A stretch of DNA of 64,000 nucleotides from Finegoldia magna_J (GTDB taxonomy: Bacteria; Bacillota; Clostridia; Tissierellales; Peptoniphilaceae), in NCBI RefSeq assembly GCF_002243175.1, contig NZ_NDYF01000013.1:124001-188000 (forward strand), in the 5' to 3' direction. The notes beneath the pieces were generated by a model. That model saw only the letters and a list, made by a program, of their open reading frames with translations, made no database searches and was not told where the DNA came from. A program made the translations under genes and the position numbers. Each line of letters starts with the position of its first letter. Position 1 is the stretch's first letter. Shown here one piece after another: positions 7,108-15,401 of this stretch.

Positions 7108-8703
7108 CTAATTATTAGTTAAATATTTTTCTATATAGTCTTCGTAATTCATTGATACGTCACGATAAGTTCCGTCATCAAATATTTCAATAATTCTATT
7201 TGCAACAGAAGATACAAATTGGTGATCGAGTGATGTGAACAAAATGTTTGATTTGAATGTAATCAAACCGTTATTTACAGCTTCGATACTTTCCAAATCC
7301 AAATGGTTTGTAGGTTGGTCGAACACCAATACGTTGGCTGGTGTTACCATCATTTTGGAAAACATCATTCTGACTTTTTCGCCCCCGCTAAGAACGTTGG
7401 CTTTCTTCAAAGCTTCATCACCTGAAAAAAGCATCTTTCCCAAAAATCCTCTGATGTGAATTTCAGATTTTTCTTCGCTGAATTGTCTCAACCAATCAAT
7501 CAAATTCAAATCGCAATCTTCGAAGAACCTAGTATTATCTTTTGGAAAATACGTGTGAGTTATAGTTTGTCCCCATTTGTATTCTCCTGTATAATCATCA
7601 TCGTTTCCGTTGATTATTTCGAAGAATTTCGTGATGGCGATTTCGTTTCCGATGAATCCAATCTTATCTCCTTTGTTTACTCTGAAGCTCAAATTATCGA
7701 TAAGCTTGTTGCCATTTTGTTCTACAGTCAAGTTTTCTACATTCAAAATTTCATTACCAACTTCTCTTGAAAGCTCGAATCCAACGAATGGATAACGTCT
7801 ACTAGATGGTTTAATGTCATCTAATGTGATTTTGTCTAAAAGTTTCTTCCTACTTGTAGCTTGTTTGGACTTCGATTTATTGGCAGAAAATCTTTGAATG
7901 AAATCTTGAAGTTCTTTGATTTTGTCTTCTTTTTTCTTGTTTTGCTCTTTTTGCATTCGAAGTGCAAGTTGGCTTGATTCATACCAGAAATCGTAGTTAC
8001 CAACGAACATATTAATCTTTCCGTAGTCGACATCGACCATATGAGTGCACACTTCGTTTAAGAAATATCTATCGTGAGATACTATGATTACAATTCCTGG
8101 AAAATCCATCAGAAAATCTTGTAGCCACAATATTGCTTTCAAATCCAAACCATTTGTAGGTTCGTCTAGTAACAATATTCCTGGATTTCCGAACAAAGCT
8201 TGTGCCAATAACACCTTTACCTTGTCAGATTCTTTCAAATCTTTCATCAACATAAAATGTTGTTGTGTCGTTATTCCCAAACCTTGCAGCAAAGATGAAC
8301 TTTCCGCTTCTGCTTCATATCCTCCAAGTTCTTGAAATTCTGCTTCTAATTCCGCTGCTCTCATTCCATCTTCATCGCTGAAATCTGGTTTCATGTATAT
8401 AGCATCTTTTTCTTTTTGGATATCGTAAAGCTTTTTGTTTCCCATCAAAACTGTATCCATTACGCTGTTTTCTTCAAAAGCGTAGTGATCTTGGTTAAGT
8501 TTTGATAATCTTGTGTTCTTATCTATCGTGACATTGCCTTTTGTAGGCTCTTTTTCTCCGGATAAAATTTTGAGGAATGTAGATTTCCCAGCACCATTCG
8601 CACCAATAACTCCGTAACAGTTACCTGGATTAAAAATTAGGTTAACATCCTCAAATAATTTTTTATCGGGGAATATGACACTTAAATTGTTAACTGTTAA
8701 CAT
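7108..8703 (-). CDS. ABC-F ribosome-associated ATPase with one degenerate ATP site (YkpA/YbiT-like)
   Basis: Two ABC domains on one chain without membrane segments, with the linker NKSKSKQATSRKKLLDKI, are typical of the YkpA/YbiT ABC-F branch, which acts on ribosomes. NBD1 has Walker A GANGAGKST (34-42), Walker B LLLDEP (177-182) and the H-switch SHD (209-211), but its signature is LKESD (156-160) in place of LSGGE. NBD2 keeps LSGGEK (438-443), but its Walker A reads GNEIAITKFF (352-361), its Walker B is FDQP (461-464, Glu replaced by Gln) and its switch is SLDH (491-494). All losses fall in the same composite site. Start ATG 8703 follows GGAGGG. First gene of a two-gene operon with guaA. Confidence 0.9.
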   Translation of the reverse strand: MLTVNNLSVIFPDKKLFEDVNLIFNPGNCYGVIGANGAGKSTFLKILSGEKEPTKGNVTIDKNTRLSKLNQDHYAFEENSVMDTVLMGNKKLYDIQKEKDAIYMKPDFSDEDGMRAAELEAEFQELGGYEAEAESSSLLQGLGITTQQHFMLMKDLKESDKVKVLLAQALFGNPGILLLDEPTNGLDLKAILWLQDFLMDFPGIVIIVSHDRYFLNEVCTHMVDVDYGKINMFVGNYDFWYESSQLALRMQKEQNKKKEDKIKELQDFIQRFSANKSKSKQATSRKKLLDKITLDDIKPSSRRYPFVGFELSREVGNEILNVENLTVEQNGNKLIDNLSFRVNKGDKIGFIGNEIAITKFFEIINGNDDDYTGEYKWGQTITHTYFPKDNTRFFEDCDLNLIDWLRQFSEEKSEIHIRGFLGKMLFSGDEALKKANVLSGGEKVRMMFSKMMVTPANVLVFDQPTNHLDLESIEAVNNGLITFKSNILFTSLDHQFVSSVANRIIEIFDDGTYRDVSMNYEDYIEKYLTNN

Positions 8704-8786
8704 CTAAATCCCTCCAATACTCACATATTATACCATAAAAGTATTATCAAGTCTTGATATCACAATATTTGAATACATTTTTCAAT

Positions 8787-8826
8787 TCAAAAACAACCAT
8801 TTAATTTTGAAAAATAAATGGTTGTT
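8787..8826 (-). terminator. Terminator after purM
   Basis: Minus strand AACAACCATTTA ... TAAATGGTTGTT, a 12-bp stem with an 11-nt loop, then TTTTTG. It ends the guaB-purE-purM transcript ~120 nt past purM, leaving the remaining gap for the ABC-F promoter. Confidence 0.8.
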
Positions 8827-8947
8827 GATTTTATAAATTTATATATTGGTCAATCCTTTTACAAAAGTATTTTTACTTAGTTTCTTAAATTTTCTGTATC
8901 GAAATTCTAAAGTATATACTTACTTAAAAAATTAATTTATTCAAAAA

Positions 8948-9973
8948 TTAGTCCAGATTAATCGCAACTTTTGTTTCTGTTTGCATGCAAACTCCGCATT
9001 TTTTTGCTTTTGGATCAATTTTTTGTAATATTTCAAGAGATTTATCCACATCTTTTGCATCTACTACAACTACCATTCCAATTCCCATATTAAATGTGGA
9101 GAACATTTCTTTTGTTTCGACATTTCCCCATTCTTGAATAGCTTTGAACACAGGATCAATCTCTGATTCTTTTAAGTCAAATTCTATTCCTATATTTTCA
9201 GGCAACATTCTAGGCACGTTTTCGTACAATCCACCACCTGTGATGTGAGCAATTCCTTTGATTTGAACTTCTTTTAATAAAGCTGAGATTTCTTTTTCGT
9301 AAATTCTCGTAGGAACCAAAAGTCTTTCTCCAACTGTAGTATCCTCAAATTTGTCGGATAATTTCACATTTGCCATATCCAATGCTGCTCTTACAAGTGA
9401 AAATCCATTGCTGTGAACTCCGCTTGAAGATAGAGATATTGCAACGTCTCCTTCTTTGATTCCACTTCCGTCGATTATTTTGTCTCGATCGACAATTCCA
9501 ACTGCAAATCCTGCCAAATCATAATCATTTTCTTTGTACAATCCTGGCATTTCAGCAGTTTCTCCGCCAATTAATGCACATTCTGATTGAGTGCAACCTT
9601 CCGCTACACCACGAACCAAATCCGCCATTTTTTCTGGTTTCAAGCTTCCTGTAGCGATGTAATCCAAGAAAAACAATGGCTTTGCTCCTTGGCACAAAAC
9701 ATCATTAACGCACATTGCAACCAAATCAATACCAACTGTATCGTGTTTGTCTAGTTCCATTGCTAATTTGATTTTTGTTCCAACGCCGTCAGTTCCACTA
9801 ACCAATACAGGTTCTTTCATATCGGAGATTTCTGGTTTAAATAAACCAGCAAATCCACCAATTCCTGTTAGAACTTCTTTGCCATGAGTTTTCTTTACGA
9901 TTTCTTTTATGATTTGAACTTCTTCGTAGCCTTTTTCTTTATCTACACCAGAATCTTTGTAAGTTAATCCCAT
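8948..9973 (-). CDS. purM: Phosphoribosylformylglycinamidine cyclo-ligase (AIR synthetase)
   Basis: Catalyses ATP-dependent ring closure of FGAM to AIR in de novo purine synthesis. Recognised by the N-terminal YKDSGVD..KG segment, the ATP/phosphate signature GTDGVGTKIKLA (~60-71), ITGGGLYENVPRMLP, and overall length (341 residues, as usual for the family). The start codon overlaps the purE stop by one base (TAATG), so the two are translationally coupled. Final gene of guaB-purE-purM. Only these two de novo purine genes appear here; the rest of the pathway must lie elsewhere. Confidence 0.96.
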   Translation of the reverse strand: MGLTYKDSGVDKEKGYEEVQIIKEIVKKTHGKEVLTGIGGFAGLFKPEISDMKEPVLVSGTDGVGTKIKLAMELDKHDTVGIDLVAMCVNDVLCQGAKPLFFLDYIATGSLKPEKMADLVRGVAEGCTQSECALIGGETAEMPGLYKENDYDLAGFAVGIVDRDKIIDGSGIKEGDVAISLSSSGVHSNGFSLVRAALDMANVKLSDKFEDTTVGERLLVPTRIYEKEISALLKEVQIKGIAHITGGGLYENVPRMLPENIGIEFDLKESEIDPVFKAIQEWGNVETKEMFSTFNMGIGMVVVVDAKDVDKSLEILQKIDPKAKKCGVCMQTETKVAINLD

Positions 9974-10446
9974 TATATTTCTTCTAACTCCTTGGCAGAA
10001 TCAATGACAGCTTGTTTCATTTCTTCTTTGTAGTCTTTTAATTTTTGAGCTAGTTTTTCATCAGACAATGCAATCATTTGAGCCGCTAAGATAGCTGCGT
10101 TTTCTCCACCGTCGATTGCTACAGTTGCAACTGGAACTCCTTTTGGCATTTGAACGATTGAATACAAAGCATCCATTCCAGCAAGTGCAGATCCTTTTAC
10201 AGGAATTCCTATAACTGGTTTTGTTGTCATTCCTGCTGTTACTCCACCCAAGTGTGCTGCTTTACCAGCGATTGTGATGTAAACTTTGCAGTCGTCTTTT
10301 TCAACTGTTTCTTTTAAAACATCCAATGCTCTGTGTGCTGAAATAACTGATACTTCGTAAGATAGATCGAATTTTTTCAACATTTTAGTAACTTTTTTTG
10401 CAACTTCAATATCTGAACTGCTTCCCATTATTAATCTAATATCCAT
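9973..10446 (-). CDS. purE: N5-carboxyaminoimidazole ribonucleotide mutase
   Basis: Class I PurE: moves CO2 from N5-CAIR to give CAIR in purine synthesis. GSSSDIEVAKK (~8-18) is the phosphate loop, SAHR (~40-43) carries the catalytic His, and AGKAAHLGGVTAGMTTKPVIG (~61) is the second active-site loop. At 157 residues it is full length and octamer-forming in the family. It lies 9 nt downstream of guaB and overlaps purM by one base. The PurK partner that makes N5-CAIR is not in the window. Confidence 0.96.
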   Translation of the reverse strand: MDIRLIMGSSSDIEVAKKVTKMLKKFDLSYEVSVISAHRALDVLKETVEKDDCKVYITIAGKAAHLGGVTAGMTTKPVIGIPVKGSALAGMDALYSIVQMPKGVPVATVAIDGGENAAILAAQMIALSDEKLAQKLKDYKEEMKQAVIDSAKELEEI

Positions 10447-10455
10447 TGTTTGCTC

Positions 10456-11907
10456 CTATTTTTTTGTATAGTTTGGAGATTCTCTAGTAATAGTAATATC
10501 ATGTGGATGATTTTCTACAAGTGTTGCTGGAGAAATCTTCACGAATTTTGATTTTTCTTTTAATTCAACTAAGTCTTTGCTTCCTACATAACCCATACCT
10601 GAACGAAGTCCACCAACTAATTGGTACACAACTTCTGCTACAGATCCTTTGTAAGCAACTCTACCTTCTACACCTTCTGGAACGTATTTTTTAGTGTTGT
10701 TTTGGAAATATCTGTCGCCACTTCCAGCTTTCATAGCTCCAAGTGAACCCATACCTCTGTATTCTTTGTATTGTCTACCTTCTAATACAACTAATTCTCC
10801 AGGGCTTTCTTCAGTACCAGCGAACAAGCTACCTGCCATGATAACAGATGCACCTGCTGCTAATGCTTTTGTAATATCTCCTGAATATTTAATACCACCA
10901 TCGGCGATGATTGGAATACCGTGTTTGTCAGCTTCTTTTGCACATTCGATTATAGCTGTCATTTGAGGAACACCGATACCTGTTACAACTCTTGTCGTAC
11001 AAATAGATCCAGGTCCAATACCAACTTTAACGCAATCTGCTCCAGCTTCTATCAAATCTCTTGTAGCATCTGCTGTTGCAACGTTACCTGCGATAATTTG
11101 AAGATCTGGGAAAGCTTCTTTTAATTTTCTTACTGCATTCAAAACTCCTCTTGAATGACCGTGAGCTGTATCAATAGTTACTACGTCAACTTTTGCATCT
11201 ACCAAAGCTTGGCATCTTTCGATCATATCATTAGTTATACCAACTGCTGCACCTACTAATAGTCTTCCTTGTGAGTCTCTGGCTGAATTTGGATATTGAA
11301 TTGTTTTTTCAACATCTTTTGTAGTGATAAGACCTTTTAATTTGAAGTTTTCATCTACAATTGGAAGTTTTTCAATCTTGGCATTCATCATTTTTTCCAA
11401 GGCTTCATCCATTGATATGTTTTCGTGACCTGTGATTAATCCTTCTTTAGTCATAACATCTCCGATAGGAAGTTGTTCATCCTTTACGAATCTAACATCT
11501 CTATTAGTTAGGATTCCGACCAAAGTCATTTCATCATTTACTATAGGTACACCGCTAATTCTGTAGTAACTCATCAATTTCAAAGCATCAACGATTTTGT
11601 CATCTGCAGATAAGTAAAAAGGATCAGTAATTATTCCATTTTCTGAACGTTTAACTCTATCTACTTCTCTTGCTTGTTCTTCAATAGTCATGTTCTTGTG
11701 AATAATTCCGATCCCGCCTTGTCTCGCCATAGCGATAGCCATTTTTGACTCAGTTACAGTGTCCATTCCTGCTGACATCATAGGAATGTTCAATTCAATT
11801 TTTTTAGTTAGTCTTGTTTTCAAGATAGTTTCATTAGGTAACACTTCTGATGGACCTGGTACTAAAAGTACGTCATCAAATGTTAATCCTTCGCCGATAA
11901 ATTGCAT
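10456..11907 (-). CDS. guaB: Inosine-5'-monophosphate dehydrogenase
   Basis: Oxidises IMP to XMP with NAD, the committed step toward GMP. A TIM barrel is split by a Bateman module (two CBS domains, ~95-205). The catalytic loop is GIGPGSICTTR (~297-307) with the nucleophilic Cys; the IMP-binding GGLRSGMGYVGS and flap segments follow. At 483 residues it is the standard bacterial length. First gene of guaB-purE-purM, expressed from a strong predicted promoter at 11966-11994. GAGGAGGG precedes ATG 11907. Supplies XMP for the GuaA encoded nearby. Confidence 0.97.
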   Translation of the reverse strand: MQFIGEGLTFDDVLLVPGPSEVLPNETILKTRLTKKIELNIPMMSAGMDTVTESKMAIAMARQGGIGIIHKNMTIEEQAREVDRVKRSENGIITDPFYLSADDKIVDALKLMSYYRISGVPIVNDEMTLVGILTNRDVRFVKDEQLPIGDVMTKEGLITGHENISMDEALEKMMNAKIEKLPIVDENFKLKGLITTKDVEKTIQYPNSARDSQGRLLVGAAVGITNDMIERCQALVDAKVDVVTIDTAHGHSRGVLNAVRKLKEAFPDLQIIAGNVATADATRDLIEAGADCVKVGIGPGSICTTRVVTGIGVPQMTAIIECAKEADKHGIPIIADGGIKYSGDITKALAAGASVIMAGSLFAGTEESPGELVVLEGRQYKEYRGMGSLGAMKAGSGDRYFQNNTKKYVPEGVEGRVAYKGSVAEVVYQLVGGLRSGMGYVGSKDLVELKEKSKFVKISPATLVENHPHDITITRESPNYTKK

Positions 11908-11959
11908 AATACCCTCCTCATAAAATAAATAAAAACTTCGTTAAAAATTTTTAATGTTG

Positions 11960-12007
11960 AGAATAAATTTACCATACAAATGATCACAAGTCAAGCAAAT
12001 TTATTCT
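11960..12007 (-). promoter_or_regulatory. guaB promoter inside an 11-bp inverted repeat
   Basis: Minus strand -35 TTGACT (11994-11989), 17-bp spacer, -10 TAAATT (11971-11966). The promoter lies between perfect 11-bp inverted arms AGAATAAATTT and AAATTTATTCT (outer limits 12007 and 11960, 26-bp spacer); the downstream arm includes the -10. TGATCA lies in the spacer. The arms do not match the Bacillus PurBox and there is no room for a purine riboswitch, so the regulator is unknown. Confidence 0.65.
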
Positions 12008-12055
12008 TTCTAATTTCTTTACAGATATTATATCAGAAATACAAATTTTTGAGCA

Positions 12056-12091
12056 AGAAAAAACGCATCAAAAAAACTTTTGACGCGTTCA
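12056..12091 (-). terminator. Terminator after the PfkB-family kinase
   Basis: Minus strand AACGCGTCA ... TGATGCGTT (one mismatch) followed by TTTTTC. Its distal edge reaches within ~60 bp of the guaB promoter. Confidence 0.75.
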
Positions 12092-12095
12092 TTTT

Positions 12096-13049
12096 CTATA
12101 ATAATTCTACATTTATTTGTTCTGCTACTTCGTTTATTTTGTCTGCGTCCAGCTTTTCAACTTCTGACACTCTCGCATTTAAAACCCCAAGAGATAACGC
12201 CTTCAACACAGTTTCCATTACACCTTCTCCATCGTCCAAGAATTTTGCAATCCCTGCGACAGTAGCATCTCCACTTCCGACAGTTCTTTGAATTTTGTAT
12301 TGAGGAACAGTAATTCTGTACAAATTATCCTTGTATTTTAAAATCGCCCCGTATTTCCCATTGGTAACCAAAACTATTTCAACATCATTCAACAATTCGT
12401 TTGCAAAAATTTTTTTCAAATAGTCAGCATCTTTGTTAATGAAATCTTCTGATGAAATATCTTCTGATAAACCAATGATTTCCTTGAATTCGTAGAAGTT
12501 AGGCTTGATAGCAAATGGTTTGTAATTGTTCTCCAAAACTTTTTTAGTCACTTGTCCATTTGTATCCAAAATAATCTTGCTGTTATCTTGCAAAATATCC
12601 ATAGTTTCTTCGACGAAATTATCGGACAAACCATTCATCAAACTTCCACTGATTACAGATATATTATAATTTTTTCCGATTTCTTTTATAAGTGACATAA
12701 AAGTTCTTTCAAATCTCGAATCAATTTTGTTTGTTTTTTCAAAAATTTCAAATTGTTTGTCGCCGTGAATTACCCTGATGCAGTTTCTAGTGTCGACATT
12801 TGTGAAAATAAAATCGTGCTTAATATTCACATCATCCAACTTGTCGATTACATAATCTCCGTTACTTCCTCCAATAAAGCCTGTAACCATGAAATCTGCC
12901 CTCAACAAATCTAAAACTTTGGACACATTTATCCCTTTGCCTCCAGGCGTTTTATACGCATCATCAACAATATTTACTCCATTAGTATCCAGCTCATCCA
13001 TTTCGTAAATCACATCAATAGCAGGATTCGCAGTTATACAAAGTATCAT
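12096..13049 (-). CDS. PfkB-family hexose-phosphate kinase (1-phosphofructokinase / tagatose-6-phosphate kinase type)
   Basis: Ribokinase-fold sugar kinase. TANPAIDVIYEMD at the N-terminus and PGGKGINVSKVL (~36-47) are the sugar-binding signature of the FruK/LacC branch; VGSGDATVAGIA (~255) is the C-terminal ATP/anion-hole motif with catalytic Asp, and GSGD with T is more LacC-like than FruK-like. At 317 residues it is full length. All catalytic motifs are intact, unlike the second PfkB protein at 48232-49146. It stands alone, with no PTS permease or aldolase beside it, so the substrate is open: fructose-1-phosphate or tagatose-6-phosphate. Confidence 0.85.
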   Translation of the reverse strand: MILCITANPAIDVIYEMDELDTNGVNIVDDAYKTPGGKGINVSKVLDLLRADFMVTGFIGGSNGDYVIDKLDDVNIKHDFIFTNVDTRNCIRVIHGDKQFEIFEKTNKIDSRFERTFMSLIKEIGKNYNISVISGSLMNGLSDNFVEETMDILQDNSKIILDTNGQVTKKVLENNYKPFAIKPNFYEFKEIIGLSEDISSEDFINKDADYLKKIFANELLNDVEIVLVTNGKYGAILKYKDNLYRITVPQYKIQRTVGSGDATVAGIAKFLDDGEGVMETVLKALSLGVLNARVSEVEKLDADKINEVAEQINVELL

Positions 13050-13120
13050 TTTATTCCCCTCTTCAAATTAATTAAAAATTTAGCTTTTATTAAATATACC
13101 CAATAATTTAGTTTTTTAAA

Positions 13121-14665
13121 TTATTTAGATAACTTTGATGTAAGGATAACCTCAGCAGCTTTTAGTCCGTCGATAGCGCTTGACACGATTCCCCCAGAAT
13201 ATCCACTACCTTCACCAATCACGTACAAATTATCAACATTTTCGCTTCTTAACAAATCATCACGGTCCATTCTCACTGCGCATGATGTTCTCGTTTCAAC
13301 TCCTGTAAGTATCGCATCATCCATTGAAAAACCGTGGAGCTTCTTGTCCATCATTTTAATCGCAGTTTTGATGTAATTTGTAACGTGTTCTGGATAAATA
13401 TCGTTCAAATTGCTCAAAACATATCCCGGTTTTACAGTCGGTTCAACTTCTCCGATTTTTTCAGATTTTTTATCGTTCATAAAATCTTTGACCAATTGAA
13501 CTGGTGCATTATAATCGGATCCTCCCAATTCAAAAGCTTTACGTTCGATTTCTTGTTGAAATCTAATCCCGTCCAATAAATTATGGCCGTAAGTATTCTC
13601 ATCTATACCGCACACAATCGCACTATTTGCGTTTTTGCCGTCTCTTTTGTGAAAACTCATACCATTGACACACAACTCATTTTCTTCACTGGAAGCATTG
13701 ATTACATATCCACCCGGACACATACAAAAAGTATACACTCCCCTTTTGTTTTCCTCAGAATAAGAAAGTTGATAAGTCGCACTTGGAAGTTCTCTGTCGC
13801 ATTTATATTGTGCAAAATCTATCATTTTTTGTGGGTGTTCAATCCTAAAGCCGACAGCAAAAGGTTTGTTCGTCATTTTGATTTTATCGGCTAACATCAT
13901 CGCAGTATCTCTTGAACTATTTCCAAGAGCCAAAACGTAACAGTCTGATTCAAATTTTCTATTATGTGATTTAATTGCCACACATTTTTCATTTTCGATT
14001 TCGACATCGTCGATTAATGTATCGAATTCAAATTCGCAACCCATTTTGATAAGGTCATTTCTCATGTTCACGATTACTTTTTGCAATTCATCAGTTCCGA
14101 TGTGTGGCTTCGAATCATACATAATTTCATTTGGAGCGCCGTAGTCCACAAATGTCTTCAAAACTTCTCTGACTCTTTTGTCTTTGGAACGCGCAGTTAA
14201 TTTGCCGTCAGAAAAAGTTCCAGCTCCGCCTTCTCCAAATTGCACGTTACTATTTGTGTTAAGCTTACCAGTATCCAAGAATTTATTGATATCGTCAACT
14301 CTTTTGGATACTTCGCTTCCTCGTTCAATGACTTTCACCTTTGCTCCGTTTTTCGCTAACAAATACGCGCAAAACAATCCCGCAGGACCACTTCCCACAA
14401 CTGTGACGCTTTTTGAATTATCGACATCTTCTAATCTAAAATCTTCCTCAAAATATTTCTCACAATTTTTGATTGATTTTATCTTTTTATCGGACAAATC
14501 TACATCAACGATAACTTGATAATTGAACAAAATTCCCTTTCTAGCATCGATGGATTTTCTGTAAATTTCGTAATCGAAGTTTTTCATTCCAATCATCTTG
14601 GAGATTTTTTTCTTCAATTCGTTCTCATCGTCATTTTTCAATTTTATATTTCTAATAATAATCAT
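13121..14665 (-). CDS. FAD-dependent dehydrogenase of the COG2509 type
   Basis: 514 residues. An N-terminal ~85-residue ferredoxin-like extension precedes the dinucleotide-binding motif VVGSGPAGLFCAYLLAKNGA (~89-108) and E of ERGSE for FAD ribose. Then come QFGEGGAGTFSDGKL (~143-157), typical of COG2509 proteins, and the C-terminal FAD motif NLYVIGEGSGYSGGIVSSAIDG. The substrate and electron acceptor of this family are not established. It is monocistronic; its 5' flank carries one of the two foldback elements of the window. Membership is clear, physiological role is not. Confidence 0.85.
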   Translation of the reverse strand: MIIIRNIKLKNDDENELKKKISKMIGMKNFDYEIYRKSIDARKGILFNYQVIVDVDLSDKKIKSIKNCEKYFEEDFRLEDVDNSKSVTVVGSGPAGLFCAYLLAKNGAKVKVIERGSEVSKRVDDINKFLDTGKLNTNSNVQFGEGGAGTFSDGKLTARSKDKRVREVLKTFVDYGAPNEIMYDSKPHIGTDELQKVIVNMRNDLIKMGCEFEFDTLIDDVEIENEKCVAIKSHNRKFESDCYVLALGNSSRDTAMMLADKIKMTNKPFAVGFRIEHPQKMIDFAQYKCDRELPSATYQLSYSEENKRGVYTFCMCPGGYVINASSEENELCVNGMSFHKRDGKNANSAIVCGIDENTYGHNLLDGIRFQQEIERKAFELGGSDYNAPVQLVKDFMNDKKSEKIGEVEPTVKPGYVLSNLNDIYPEHVTNYIKTAIKMMDKKLHGFSMDDAILTGVETRTSCAVRMDRDDLLRSENVDNLYVIGEGSGYSGGIVSSAIDGLKAAEVILTSKLSK

Positions 14666-14736
14666 ATTTTTCTCTCTTTCGTTTGCTACTTGTATTATAT
14701 CATTATTTAAATAGAAATATTTATTGGCAAAACATA

Positions 14737-14921
14737 ACGATTTTTAAAAATCTAATGCACGAATATCTAGACTACAAAAATTGTAGATTTCTAAATCTCA
14801 AAATCCTAAAATCGCAAACTCGCCTTCGCTCAAACAGTGCGATTTTAGCCGGATTTTTTCGATTTGAAATCAAGCCAATTTTTTCCGTATGATATTCTTA
14901 GCATTAGGATTTTTAAATCCA
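14737..14921. repeat. Foldback intergenic element, copy A
   Basis: Core 14755-14904 (150 bp) begins ATGCACGAATATCTAGAC and ends GATATTCTTAGCAT; the ends are imperfect terminal inverted repeats. A second copy lies at 50465-50613 in the same orientation. The whole core folds into one long interrupted hairpin, with AAAATCGCA pairing TGCGATTTT near the apex. Flanks outside the core are also complementary (AAAAATCTA left, TAGGATTTTT right), lengthening the stem to about 14737-14921. It has no open frame. It lies between the terminator of the C_GCAxxG gene and the FAD dehydrogenase start. Confidence 0.8.
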
Positions 14922-14925
14922 CACT

Positions 14926-14955
14926 TAAAAAGCTGCCTACCAAAGTAGACAGCTC
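14926..14955 (-). terminator. Terminator of the ArsS-type operon
   Basis: Minus strand AGCTGTCTAC-TTTG-GTAGGCAGCT then TTTTTAAG: a 10-bp stem with one G:T pair, immediately after the C_GCAxxG_C_C gene. Confidence 0.85.
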
Positions 14956-14960
14956 TCTTT

Positions 14961-15401
14961 TTATTTTTCTTCAAACATTTCCTCTAATATATCTATTGCA
15001 TCGTTCACAGCTTGTGGACATTTTCTTTGCATTGTGTTTTCTTGTTCGATTTTTTCGAGATTTTCTGCTATATTATCTCCCAATATTTCTTCACAAATTA
15101 TCGTAGATTGTTTTTCTTTGAATTTGGTATCGAATTCGAACATTTTTTTCACTAGTTCGACTTTCTTTTCACCTTCATTTGGCTTTGAGTGGCCGTATTT
15201 GATTCCCAAAACCATGTAGGCACCAGTTACTGCTCCACAAGTCATTCCCTTGTACATTCCACCTGTAAATGGTGATGCGATTTTTGTAACAAGTTCCTTG
15301 TCTACGCCCAAATCATCTGCAAAATATCTCAATACAACTTGTGCACAATCAATTCCTTCTGTAAATTGTTGCCAGATTTCTTCGTTAGTTAATTTACTCA
15401 T
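14961..15401 (-). CDS. C_GCAxxG_C_C family redox protein
   Basis: Small cysteine-rich protein of the family named for its Cys pattern. DCAQVV (first Cys), GMTCGAVTGAYMVLG (the GCAxxG position reads TCGAVTG), ICEEIL and KCPQAV supply the other cysteines. Members are thought to be redox or metal proteins; no reaction is established. An upstream in-frame TTG-type extension exists to 15428, but GGAGG sits 7 nt before ATG 15401, so the 146-residue form starting MSKLTNEE is chosen. That ATG overlaps the radical SAM stop (ATGAGTAA), so it is coupled to that gene and closes the operon. Confidence 0.85.
   Translation of the reverse strand: MSKLTNEEIWQQFTEGIDCAQVVLRYFADDLGVDKELVTKIASPFTGGMYKGMTCGAVTGAYMVLGIKYGHSKPNEGEKKVELVKKMFEFDTKFKEKQSTIICEEILGDNIAENLEKIEQENTMQRKCPQAVNDAIDILEEMFEEK

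Noticed and set aside
11908..12055. Purine riboswitch upstream of guaB
   Set aside because: The promoter leaves a leader of only ~50 nt, too short for the aptamer, and no conserved core was seen.
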